Positions 49,546-58,268 of a stretch of DNA of 64,000 nt are shown here, one piece after another (within the stretch, counting starts at the first letter, position 1; each line of letters opens with the position of its first letter). The DNA comes from Geoalkalibacter sp. (GTDB lineage: Bacteria > Desulfobacterota > Desulfuromonadia > Desulfuromonadales > Geoalkalibacteraceae), in NCBI RefSeq assembly GCF_030605225.1, contig NZ_JAUWAV010000021.1, positions 1-64,000 on the forward strand, given 5' to 3'. Under the pieces are notes generated by a model. It was given only the letters and a program-made list of their open reading frames with translations. It did not search any database and was not told where the DNA came from. The translations under genes were made by a program, and so were the position numbers.

Positions 49546-52500
49546 ATGAACCTGAACAGACGCGGTTTCCTCAAGGTTTCCGGCGGCGCGGTGGGCGCCT
49601 CGGTGCTGGGCATCGGCCTCAAGCCGGCCGAAGCCTACGCCCAGCCCCTGGCCATCCAGTATGCCCGGGAAACCACCACCATCTGCCCCTACTGCTCGGT
49701 GGGGTGCGGGATCATCGTCCACAGTCGCGGCAACCAGGTGATCAACACCGAGGGCGACCCCGACCACCCCATCAATCGCGGCACCCTGTGCCCCAAGGGC
49801 GCCTCGGTCTATCAGCTGCGCGACAACCCGGCGCGGGTCACCGAGCCCCTGTATCGCGGCAAGGGCGAGCGCGAGTGGCGCAAGGTCAGCTGGGACTGGG
49901 CCCTCGACCAGATCGCGCGGCGCGTCAAGGACACCCGCGACGCGAGCTTCATGCAGGTCAACGCCAAGGGCCAGACGGTCAACCGCACCGACGCCATCGC
50001 CTCGGTGGGCAGCGCCGCCCTGGACAACGAGGAATGCTACCTCTACCAGAAGTTTCTGCGCGGCCTCGGCGTGGTGTACCTCGAGCACCAGGCGCGAATA
50101 TGACACTCCGCCACGGTTGCCAGTCTGGCAGCCACCTTCGGTCGCGGCGCCATGACCAATCACTGGATCGACATCCGCAACGCGGACGTGATCCTGATGA
50201 TGGGCGCCAACCCTGCTGAAAACCATCCCGTTTCCTTCAAATACGTGCTGGAGGCCAAGGACCGCGGCGCCACCCTGCTCAGCGTCGATCCGCGCTTCAC
50301 CCGCACCTCGGCAAAATCCGACATCTACGCGCCCCTGCGCTCGGGCACCGACATCCCCTTTCTCGGCGGGATGATCCGCTACATTCTCGAAAACAACCTG
50401 TATTTCGACGAATACGTCCGGCTCTACACCAATGCGTCCTTTTTGGTGAGCGAGGACTTCAAGATGCCCGACGAGCTCGACGGGCTGTTCTCGGGCTATA
50501 ACGAGGAAAAACGCAGCTACGACAAAGCGAGCTGGAGTTTCCAGCGCAACGAGGACGGCACGCCCAAGACCGACCCGAGCCTGCAGGATCCGCGCTGCGT
50601 GTTCCAGTTGATGAAACGGCACTTCAGCCGCTACACCCTGGATGTGGTCTCCGACATCACCGGCACGCCCAAGGACAAGCTGCTCGCGGTCTACGAAGCC
50701 TATGCCTCGACGGGCAAGCCCGACCGGGTGGCGACCATCCTCTACGCCATGGGCTGGACGCAGCACACCGTGGGCACCCAGAACATCCGCGCCATGGCCA
50801 TCATCCAGCTGCTGCTCGGCAACATCGGCATGGCCGGGGGCGGCGTCAACGCCCTGCGCGGCGAATCCAACGTGCAGGGCTCGACGGACTACGGCCTGCT
50901 GTTTCACATCCTGCCCGGCTACCTGCCCACGCCCAACGCCGGGCAGCCCGATCTGGCGAGCTACATCGAGGCGCACACGCCCAAGACCAACGATCCGCAA
51001 AGCGTCAACTGGTGGAGCAACCGCGGCAAGTACATCACCTCGCTGCTGCGCGCCACCTACGATCAGAACCTCACCGCCGAGCAGGGCTTCGGCTACGATT
51101 TGCTGCCCAAGCTCGACGTCGGGCAGAACGGCTCCTGGTTGATGCTCTTCGACCGCATGTATCAGGGCGGCATCAAGGGCTTTTTCGCCTGGGGGCAGAA
51201 CCCGGCCTGCTCGGGAAGCAACGCCGGCAAGGTGCGCCAGGCGCTGGCCAAGCTCGACTGGATGGTGACCGTCAACCTCTTCGACAACGAGACCGCTTCC
51301 TTCTGGAAGGGGCCGGGCGTTGATCCGAGCAAGATCGACACGGAAGTGTTCTTCCTGCCCGCCGCGGTGTCCTTCGAGAAGGAGGGCAGCGTCACCAACT
51401 CGGGGCGCTGGGCGCAGTGGCGCTACCAGGCGGCCAAGCCCCTGGGCAACTCGCGGCCCGACCTCGAGATGATCAACGATCTGCAGTTCCGCGTGCGCCG
51501 TCTCTATCAGAGCGAAGGCGGGGCCTTCCCCGATCCGATCCTCAAGCTCTCGTGGAACTACGGCTTCAAGATGCCCGACGGCTCCATCCCGCACATCGAC
51601 GTGCACGCCGTGGCCAAGGAGATCAACGGCTACTTCCTCGAAGACAAGGAAATCGCCGGCAAGCTCTACAAGAAGGGCGATCCCGTGCCAGGCTTCGCCA
51701 TGCTGCAGGCCGACGGCTCGACCAGCTCGGGCAACTGGCTGTACTGCAACAGCTACGCCGACAAGGGCAACCTCATGGCGCGCCGCGGCAAGAATGACCC
51801 GAGCGGCGTCGGTCTCTACCCCGAATGGGCCTGGTGCTGGCCGGTCAACCGCCGCATCATCTACAACCGCGCCGCCGTGGACGTGAACGGCAAGCCCTGG
51901 GATGCCAAGCGCCCGGTGGTCTGGTGGACCGGCAGCGGCTGGGCGGGCGACGTGCCCGACGGTCCCTGGAAGCCCATGAGCGACCCCGAGGGCAAGAAAC
52001 CCTTCATCATGACCGCCGACGGCGTGGCCGGGCTGTTCGCTCCGGGTCTCAACGAAGGCCCCTTCCCCGAGCACTACGAGGCCCTGGAGTGCCCCCTCGA
52101 CAAAAACCCGCTGCACGGCCAGCGCATCAACCCCACCATCCGTCTGTTCCCGGCCGGGGCCGCGGGCGAGGAGGTCGATGCCTATTACAGCTGCGACCAG
52201 CGCTATCCCTACGTGGCCACCACCTACCGGGTCACCGAGCACTGGCAGACCGGCGTCATGACGCGCAACACCCCCTGGTTGCTCGAGCTTCAGCCGTCGA
52301 ATTTCGTCGAGCTGAGCGTCGAGCTGGCCCAGGAAAAGGGCATCAAGAACGGCGACTGGTGCGTTGTTGCCTCGGGTCGCGGTCAGGTCGATGCGGTGGC
52401 GGTGGTCACCAAGCGCTTCCGCCCCTTCAAGGTGCAGGGCATGACCATCCATCAGGTCGGCTTGCCCTACCATTACGGCTGGCATACGCCCAAGGCGGGA

Positions 52501-52599
52501 GACAGCGCCAACCTGCTCACCCCCACCGTCGGCGATGCCAACACCATGATCCCGGAAACCAAGGCCTTCATGGTCAATATCGAAAAGAAAAGGGGGTGA
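49546..52599 (+). CDS. fdnG: Tat-exported selenocysteine formate dehydrogenase, catalytic subunit (operon 2)
   Basis: 1017 aa, read through a TGA at codon 186 (50101-50103). Twin-arginine signal NRRGFLK (residues 4-10). [4Fe-4S] ligands Cys47, 50, 54 and 82 are at exactly the positions of the operon 1 paralogue. The Sec context EHQARIUHSATVAS is nearly identical, and a SECIS hairpin follows. The rest of the molybdopterin enzyme is complete (MTNHWIDIRNADVILMMGAN ... GIKNGDWCVVASGRGQV). The two catalytic subunits are clear paralogues but sit with different membrane subunits. The start has AAGGAG 6 nt upstream. The beta subunit gene follows 6 bp later. Confidence 0.96.
50101..50133 (+). promoter_or_regulatory. 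SECIS element of fdnG (operon 2)
   Basis: UGA at 50101-50103. After 18 nt comes the loop AGTCT (50122-50126), closed by a 7-bp stem GGTTGCC/GGCAGCC (one G-U). Compared with operon 1 the first loop base is A instead of G; the key G-U dinucleotide of the loop is kept. Confidence 0.82.
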
Positions 52600-52605
52600 T
52601 GAGCG

Positions 52606-53394
52606 ATGGCACGCAAAGCATTTCTGATCGACATGAGCCGCTGCATCGCCTGCCGCAGCTGCCAGGTGGCCTGCAAGCAGTGGAACAAGCTGGAGCCAGA
52701 GGCGACGGTGAATCGCGGCACTTACGAAAACCCGCCGCAGCTCACCCCCCAGCTCTACAACCAGATCCAGTTCATCGAACAGGATAAGGACAATGAGGTA
52801 CGCTGGCTGTTCATGAACCAGCGCTGCATGCACTGCGGCGATGCCGGCTGCATCAAGGTCTGCCCATCGGCGGGCGCGCTCTATCACACCCCCGAGGGCA
52901 TGGTCGCCTTCAACCAGGACAAGTGCATCGAGTGCCACTACTGCGTCAACGGCTGCCCCTTCGACGTGCCGCGCTACGACCAGAAGAAAAAGGTCACCAA
53001 GTGCCATGCCTGCATGGACCGCATCGCCAACGGCCTGGCGCCGGCCTGCGTCAAGGCCTGTCCGACCCAGACCCTGCGTTTCGGCGATCGCGACGCGCTC
53101 ATCGCCGAAGCAAAGGCGTCGGGCAAGAAGATCTACGGCGAGGAGGATCTCAAGGGCCTGGGCGCCGTCTACATCCTGGAGGATGCGCCGGAGACCTATC
53201 AGCTGCCGGCCAAGCCGGCCATTCCCGCCTCCATCTTCCTGTGGAAGGACGTCATCAAGCCCCTGGGCATCCTGGGCTTCTGGGGCGCCATGGGCGCGGC
53301 GCTGCTGCACTATGTGACCTTCGGGCCGAAAAAGCTCGACGAGTTCGGCAGGCGGCATGACGATGACCTGAACCATCCGGAGAAAGGGGCCTGA
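52606..53394 (+). CDS. fdnH: Formate dehydrogenase iron-sulfur (beta) subunit, operon 2
   Basis: A 262-aa subunit with four [4Fe-4S] clusters: CIACRSCQVAC, CMHCGDAGCIKVC, CIECHYCVNGC and CHACMD ... CVKAC. A C-terminal membrane span (about 213-235, DVIKPLGILGFWGAMGAALL) anchors it. It is shorter than the operon 1 paralogue by 27 residues. The start has AAGGGGGTG upstream. It passes electrons to the b-type cytochrome encoded 4 bp later. Confidence 0.94.
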   Translation: MARKAFLIDMSRCIACRSCQVACKQWNKLEPEATVNRGTYENPPQLTPQLYNQIQFIEQDKDNEVRWLFMNQRCMHCGDAGCIKVCPSAGALYHTPEGMVAFNQDKCIECHYCVNGCPFDVPRYDQKKKVTKCHACMDRIANGLAPACVKACPTQTLRFGDRDALIAEAKASGKKIYGEEDLKGLGAVYILEDAPETYQLPAKPAIPASIFLWKDVIKPLGILGFWGAMGAALLHYVTFGPKKLDEFGRRHDDDLNHPEKGA

Positions 53395-53398
53395 CGCC

Positions 53399-54022
53399 AT
53401 GAACACATCCATGAGCAGATATGTAGAGCGTTTCAATGTCGTGGAGCGGGTGCTGCACTGGACCCTGGTGGTGGCCTTCTTCATCCTGGTGCTCACCGGC
53501 CTGGGCCTCTACGCCCGCACCTTCTTCGGCTATTTCGACTTCTTCGGCGGTCCCCGGCAGGGCATTCTGTTTCACAAATGGGCGGGGGTGGTGTTCTTCA
53601 CCTCCTCGCTGCTGCTGGCCCTGAGCCACCTGAAGGAGCTCTTCACCTTCGACCAGGACGATGTGCTCTGGCTGAAAAAGCTCGGCGGCTACCTGTCCAA
53701 GGAGCATGAGGACATTCCCCAGGGCAAGTTCAATTGCGGCCAGAAGCTCTTCGGCATCTTTTCCCTGGTGGGCACGCTGGTCATGGGCATCACCGGCATC
53801 ATCATCTGGGATCCGGCCGCCTTCGGCCGCGGCCTGACCCAGTTCTCCCTGATGCTGCACGCCCTGTTCTTCACCCTGTTCATGGTGGGCGCGGTGGTGC
53901 ACATCTACCTCACCACCCTGGGCAACCCGGGCACCCTCTCCAGCATGCTCTATGGCCATGTCACCAAGACCTGGGCCAAGGCGCACGCCGTCAAGTGGTA
54001 CCGCAAGGTGCAGAAGGGCTAG
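53399..54022 (+). CDS. fdnI: Formate dehydrogenase cytochrome b (gamma) subunit, operon 2
   Basis: A 207-aa membrane protein with four predicted spans and histidines in the usual heme b positions (RVLHWTLVV, FHKWAGVVFF, LHALFFTLF, VVHIYLTTLG). It belongs to the FdnI/FdoI family that takes electrons from the Fe-S subunit across the membrane and reduces menaquinone. Its presence makes operon 2 an E. coli Fdh-N-like enzyme, in contrast to the NrfD-type operon 1. Confidence 0.93.
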   Translation: MNTSMSRYVERFNVVERVLHWTLVVAFFILVLTGLGLYARTFFGYFDFFGGPRQGILFHKWAGVVFFTSSLLLALSHLKELFTFDQDDVLWLKKLGGYLSKEHEDIPQGKFNCGQKLFGIFSLVGTLVMGITGIIIWDPAAFGRGLTQFSLMLHALFFTLFMVGAVVHIYLTTLGNPGTLSSMLYGHVTKTWAKAHAVKWYRKVQKG

Positions 54023-54030
54023 ACGTCCGG

Positions 54031-54069
54031 TGGACTGAATTGGACAAGGATGGACGAGGTGGACGGGGT
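54031..54069. repeat. Short 9-10 bp tandem TGGAC repeat
   Basis: Four copies of TGGAC at 54031, 54041, 54051 and 54060, in units TGGACtgaat, TGGACaagga, TGGACgagg and TGGACgggg. It lies in the 119-bp gap between fdnI and the Sec-DsbA gene. The function is unknown; it may be just a slippage product. Confidence 0.6.
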
Positions 54070-54141
54070 GAATCGGAGGCAATTGCTGCTATGCTTGAGC
54101 CGGTTCATGCCCGTCCACTCTTTCGTGCCGGAGGTTCATTG

Positions 54142-54732
54142 ATGCGCGTGCGAACATTCACCTTGCTGATTCTGCTGCTGTGGTCGGCGACCCTCGCCGG
54201 GGCCGTCGACATCCCCCTCGACCAGGCGCCGGTGCGCGGTCCCGCCGACGCGCCGGTCACCATCATCGAATTCATGGATTTTCAGTGACCCTTCTGCCAG
54301 GCGGTCGGTCCGACCGTCGAGAAGGTGCTGGAAGTCTACGGCGATCAGGTACGGCTGGCGATCATCCACTTTCCCTACCGCTACCGAGATTACGCCGCCC
54401 TGGCCGCCCAGGCCTCCGAGGCGGCGCGCGCCCAGGGCAAGTTCTGGGAGATGCATGATCTGATGCTGACGCGCAAAAAGCTCGACCGTGACAGCCTCAT
54501 CGGCTATGCCCGGGAGCTTGATCTGGATGTGGCGCGCTTCACGCGTGAGCTGGACGGCGAGAAATACCTGGCGCGCGTCAACCAGGATGTGGAACTGGCG
54601 CGACGCCTCGACATCTACCAGACGCCGACCTTCTTCATCAACGGCCGCAAGCTGGTGGGAGAGCGGCCCTTCGAGGCGTTTCAGGCGATCATCGACGAGG
54701 AACTGGCCAAGGCCGGGAGAAAGGGGCCGTAA
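54142..54732 (+). CDS. Selenocysteine-containing DsbA-like thiol oxidoreductase (UPFC active site)
   Basis: 196 aa counting Sec. A signal peptide (MRVRTFTLLILLLWSATLAGA) sends it to the periplasm. Codon 49 (54286-54288) is TGA and sits where the thioredoxin-fold proteins have the first active-site Cys: the protein reads EFMDFQUPFCQAVGP. The rest of a DsbA/thioredoxin_4 fold follows, with the helical insertion and the cis-proline loop YQTPTFFINGRKL. A SECIS hairpin with the same geometry as in fdnG follows the UGA. Its stop is adjacent to the peroxidase ATG (TAAATG), so the two are coupled. It may reduce or oxidise thiols of exported cytochromes or the peroxidase (inference). A conventional annotation would split this gene in two. 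Confidence 0.93.
54286..54316 (+). promoter_or_regulatory. SECIS element of the Sec-DsbA-like gene
   Basis: UGA at 54286-54288. After 18 nt comes the loop GGTCC (54307-54311), closed by CGGTC (54302-54306) / GACCG (54312-54316), a perfect 5-bp stem. Same spacing as both fdnG elements. Confidence 0.82.
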
Positions 54733-55779
54733 ATGCGCGCGCTCGTTTATGCCCTGATGCTGATTTTGACCCTGGTCGCCCAGGTTCCGGCCGAGGAGCG
54801 CCTGCCGTTGCCAAAGCCCCTGCCGGAACTGCTGCCGCCGCCCGCCGAGCGGGTGGAGCTGGGGCGCCTGCTGTTTTTCGACCGGCGGCTCTCGGGCGAC
54901 GGCACGATCAGCTGCGCGGTGTGCCACGATCCCGAGCAGGCCTATGCCGACGGCCGGCCTTTGTCCGGCGCCTACCCGACCAACAAGCACTGGCGCAACA
55001 CCCAGAGCCTGATCAACGTCGCCTACCTGAACCGTTTCCTGTGGGACGGGCGCAGCTACACCCTGGAGCAGCAGGCCGAGGGGCCGATTCATTCCTCCTT
55101 CGAGATGAATCTGCAACTCGACTATCTGGTGGAGAAGCTGCGCGAGACGCCGGACTATCCCGAGCGGTTCCAGCAGGCCTACGGCAGCGAAATCAACCGC
55201 GCGGTCATCACCACGGCCCTGGCTGATTTTCAGCGCACCCTGATCGTGCGCGACACGCCCTTCGACCGCTACCTGGAGGGCGACGAAGAGGCCCTGAGCG
55301 AAGAGGCCCGCCAGGGCATGGCACTGTTCTACGGCAAGGCCGCCTGTCAGCGCTGCCACAGCGGGCCGCTGCTTTCGGATCAGAAATTTCACAACCTGGG
55401 CGTCACCGAAACGCCCGAGTTGCTCAACGACCCTCAGCGGCGTGTCACCCGTCATTTCTTCCAGGTGCAGATGGGCCTGGAGCGCGGCGAGCGCGACCCG
55501 GGGCGTTATGCGGTGACGCGCAACCCGGCCGAACGGGGCGCCTTTCGCACCCCGCCCCTGCGCCAGGTGGCGCAGACCGCGCCCTACATGCACAACGGCA
55601 GTCTCGCCACGCTGGAGGAGGTCATCGCCTTTTACATGCGCGGCGGCGGCGCGGATCCCGACAAATCACCGCTGATGCAACCGCTGGCGCTCTCCGCCGA
55701 GGAGCAGGCCGCGCTGCTCGCCTTTCTGCACAGCCTCTCGGGCACGGTACCGGTGGCGCGACCGCCGCAACTGCCCTGA
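54733..55779 (+). CDS. Diheme cytochrome c peroxidase / MauG family
   Basis: A 348-aa periplasmic protein with a signal peptide (to about residue 20, AQVPAEE). Two c-type heme motifs: CAVCH in the N-terminal domain and CQRCH in the C-terminal one, with the surroundings typical of the family (LGRLLFFDRRLSGDGTISC, NTQSLINVAYL, FWDGR-type FLWDGRSYTLEQQAEGPI, FRTPPLRQVAQTAPYMHNGSL). It reduces H2O2 using periplasmic electrons, or belongs to the MauG-like modifiers. It is translated directly after the Sec-containing DsbA-like protein, which suggests a shared anti-peroxide or cytochrome-assembly role (inference). Confidence 0.92.
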   Translation: MRALVYALMLILTLVAQVPAEERLPLPKPLPELLPPPAERVELGRLLFFDRRLSGDGTISCAVCHDPEQAYADGRPLSGAYPTNKHWRNTQSLINVAYLNRFLWDGRSYTLEQQAEGPIHSSFEMNLQLDYLVEKLRETPDYPERFQQAYGSEINRAVITTALADFQRTLIVRDTPFDRYLEGDEEALSEEARQGMALFYGKAACQRCHSGPLLSDQKFHNLGVTETPELLNDPQRRVTRHFFQVQMGLERGERDPGRYAVTRNPAERGAFRTPPLRQVAQTAPYMHNGSLATLEEVIAFYMRGGGADPDKSPLMQPLALSAEEQAALLAFLHSLSGTVPVARPPQLP

Positions 55780-55808
55780 ACCCTGATCAGACCAGGAGAT
55801 GATCCCTC

Positions 55809-56693
55809 GTGAAATTTGTCGAGCAACGCCGTCAACGCCTGACCCAGCTGCGCCGCCTGCGGCCGCAGTTCAATGAAATTTTCGATTTTTACGAACACCT
55901 CTACGCCTTTTTGGCGAAACAGCCCAACGCCTTTGTGTCCATCGCGGCGCCGACGCCGGCCGATCGCGTACCGCACGAGGCCGGTTTTCCGCTGCTGCAA
56001 AGCACGAGCTTTCAGGTCGACGGCCCCTCCTTCGGCGCCTTCCTGCGTGCCCTGATCGCCGTGCTGCAACGCCATGGCCGCCAAGGCCAGGAGGATCTGG
56101 CGCGCATCGATCAGGCCCTTGCGGACGCAACACTTGATCCCGCGCCCCTCTTCGGCGCCTATGTGGGCCGCGAGCGCGAGCGCTTTGCCGCGGATGCCGC
56201 GCATCTCGGCATCGAACCCGCGATTCTCGAATATCTACTGGGCCTGGCGTGCGGGTTCGCCCTGCATGGAGCTCGCGAACAGGGCCTGAAGGCGGCCGAG
56301 GGCGAATGGCGCCAGGGTTACTGCCCGCTGTGCGGCGGCGTGCCGGTGATGGGCGAACTGGTGGGCGACGAAGGCCGTCTGCTGCTGCACTGCGGCACCT
56401 GCGGCCAGTCATGGCCGGGGGCGCGGCGCACCTGCACCGTATGCGGCAATCAGGACGAAAAGACCCTGGAATACTTCACCGCCGGGGAGGACCAGGGCTA
56501 TCGGGTCAACGTGTGCCGCAAATGCGACAGCTACCTCAAAGTGGTGGACAGCCGCGAGACCGGAACCGATCTGCCCATGGATCTGGAGGATGTCGCCACC
56601 CTGCACCTCGACCTGCTCGCCCAACGCGAGGGCTTTACCCGGGTGAAACGCGACTACGCGCCGGCGGATACCGGCAAGGCGGGGTTGAATTGA
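55809..56693 (+). CDS. fdhE: Formate dehydrogenase accessory protein FdhE
   Basis: A 294-aa cytosolic rubredoxin-like maturation factor. Four CxxC pairs are visible in the C-terminal part: CPLC, CGTC, CTVC and CRKC, which in E. coli bind iron and interact with the FdnG/FdoG catalytic subunits before export. The length is close to E. coli FdhE (309). It follows the peroxidase gene by 29 bp and supports maturation of one or both dehydrogenases in this window. Confidence 0.93.
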   Translation: MKFVEQRRQRLTQLRRLRPQFNEIFDFYEHLYAFLAKQPNAFVSIAAPTPADRVPHEAGFPLLQSTSFQVDGPSFGAFLRALIAVLQRHGRQGQEDLARIDQALADATLDPAPLFGAYVGRERERFAADAAHLGIEPAILEYLLGLACGFALHGAREQGLKAAEGEWRQGYCPLCGGVPVMGELVGDEGRLLLHCGTCGQSWPGARRTCTVCGNQDEKTLEYFTAGEDQGYRVNVCRKCDSYLKVVDSRETGTDLPMDLEDVATLHLDLLAQREGFTRVKRDYAPADTGKAGLN

Positions 56694-56849
56694 CCCAGGG
56701 GCCTGGATACTTTTGACCCGACCGGGCCCTGCGGATTCAGGATAAGATTCGGCAAGCCACGAAAAAGACAATAGATTTTCGCAAGGCATGGATTCTGCTT
56801 TGCCGTTTACGGCAGGCACTCAGGATTTGCTCAAGGCAGGAGGCGCGAC

Positions 56850-58268
56850 ATGGAGCACGGCAAGCGGCGGGGCATTCTGCGGTTCGAACGCGGGCAGTTC
56901 CGGCATCAGGAACGGCCCCTGGTGCAGGAATATCCCCTGGAACTCATCGTCAATGACCGCCCCCTGGCGACCCTGGTCAGCTCTCCCCACCAGCTCAACT
57001 TCCTGGTATCGGGCTTTCTGCGTTTACAGGGTTTCATCGACACCCTCGACGACATCGAGACCCTGGGCGTCTGCGCCGACTTCGGCAGCGCGCGCGTGCG
57101 GGTGCGCGGCGCCCTCCCCGAGCGTCTCAAGCCGACCCTGACTTCGGGCTGCGGCACGGGCATCTCCTTCAACCTGCCCGAACAACTCACCGCCTCCCCC
57201 GCGCTGGACACGGGCGCCGCGACCTTTGCCCCCGCCGCCATTTTCCAGCTGATGAAGGACCTGGCGCGCCACGCCGAGAACTACGCCAGCCATGGCGGCA
57301 TCCACTCGGCCGCGGTGGGCGACGGCGAGCGCTTGCTGCTCTTCGCCGAGGACTTGGGCCGCCACAACACCCTGGATCGCATCGCCGGCGAAGCGCTGTT
57401 CCGCCGCATCGACCTCGCCGGCCGGATGCTCGTGACTTCGGGGCGGGTGTCGACGGAAATGCTGGCCAAGGCCGCGCGCCTCGGCATCAGCCTCATCGCC
57501 TCGCGCACCTCGCCCACGGACAAGGCGGTGGAATTGGCCGAACAGGCCGGCATCACCCTGGTCGGCTACGTGCGCGGCGAAAGCTTTGAAGTCTACGCCC
57601 ACCCCGAGCGCATCGCCCTGGCCGTTCCGGAACGAAAAATCGCCGGCATCACCGGCGTCATTCTGGCCGGCGGCGAAAGCCGGCGCATGGGCTGCGACAA
57701 GTCTCTGCTGCCCGTGGAGGGGGCGCGCTTCATCGATCACATCCATCGACGCCTGAGCGCCCTGTTCGACGAGGTGATCATCGTCACCAACTCACCGAGC
57801 CTCTATCAAGACATCCCCTGCCGCAAGGTGCCCGACATCTACTACGCCAAGGGATCCCTGGCAGGCATCCATTCGGGGCTGTGCCACGCGCGCCATGAAC
57901 GCGTGTTCGTCGTGGCCTGCGACATGCCCTTTCTCAACGCCGAGGTCATCCGCGACCTCTGCGCCCATGCCGAGCAGGGCGAGGTCGTCATTCCCCAGAG
58001 CCCGCGCGGGCCGGAACCCCTGCACGCCCTCTATCACAAAAGCTGCCTGCCCGCCATCGAGGAGGCGCTCGACCAGGGCCGAAGACGCATCGTCGCCTTC
58101 TTCCCCGCCGTGCAGGTGCATGAAGTGGCCCTCGCCGAGTTGACCGAGCACGACGCCGAGGGTCACAGCTTCCGCAACATCAACACGCCCGAGGAATATT
58201 TCCAGTGCCGCACCGCCCAGCCCACGGCCCTGGAGGGCGTCGCACCCCTGCGCCGTCAGCAGTCCTGA
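56850..58268 (+). CDS. fdhD: FdhD-MobA fusion: formate dehydrogenase sulfurtransferase plus Mo-cofactor guanylyltransferase
   Basis: 472 aa. Residues about 1-260 are FdhD, which transfers sulfur from IscS to the Mo-cofactor of formate dehydrogenases; the conserved loop reads TSGCGTGIS with a single Cys101, where E. coli has CxxC. Other FdhD blocks (HAENYASHGGIHSAAV, FAEDLGRHNTLDRIAG, TSGRVSTEMLAKAA) are clear. Residues about 268-450 are MobA, with the nucleotide motif GVILAGGESRRMGCDKSLL. MobA attaches GMP to give the bis-MGD cofactor. Fusion puts the last two cofactor steps in one chain. AGGAGG precedes the start. The stop abuts the stop of the convergent radical SAM gene with no gap. Confidence 0.93.
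   Translation: MEHGKRRGILRFERGQFRHQERPLVQEYPLELIVNDRPLATLVSSPHQLNFLVSGFLRLQGFIDTLDDIETLGVCADFGSARVRVRGALPERLKPTLTSGCGTGISFNLPEQLTASPALDTGAATFAPAAIFQLMKDLARHAENYASHGGIHSAAVGDGERLLLFAEDLGRHNTLDRIAGEALFRRIDLAGRMLVTSGRVSTEMLAKAARLGISLIASRTSPTDKAVELAEQAGITLVGYVRGESFEVYAHPERIALAVPERKIAGITGVILAGGESRRMGCDKSLLPVEGARFIDHIHRRLSALFDEVIIVTNSPSLYQDIPCRKVPDIYYAKGSLAGIHSGLCHARHERVFVVACDMPFLNAEVIRDLCAHAEQGEVVIPQSPRGPEPLHALYHKSCLPAIEEALDQGRRRIVAFFPAVQVHEVALAELTEHDAEGHSFRNINTPEEYFQCRTAQPTALEGVAPLRRQQS

Noticed and set aside
49519-53496. A 1325-codon minus-strand open frame opposite formate dehydrogenase operon 2
   Set aside because: It is a shadow of high-GC coding sequence, has no recognisable domain and would run against three well-supported genes. 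A similar frame at 39004-41670 is rejected likewise.
54286-54325. Premature stop in the DsbA-like gene (pseudogene)
   Set aside because: The frame continues without other damage, the TGA replaces exactly the active-site Cys, and a SECIS hairpin follows at the same distance as in fdnG.
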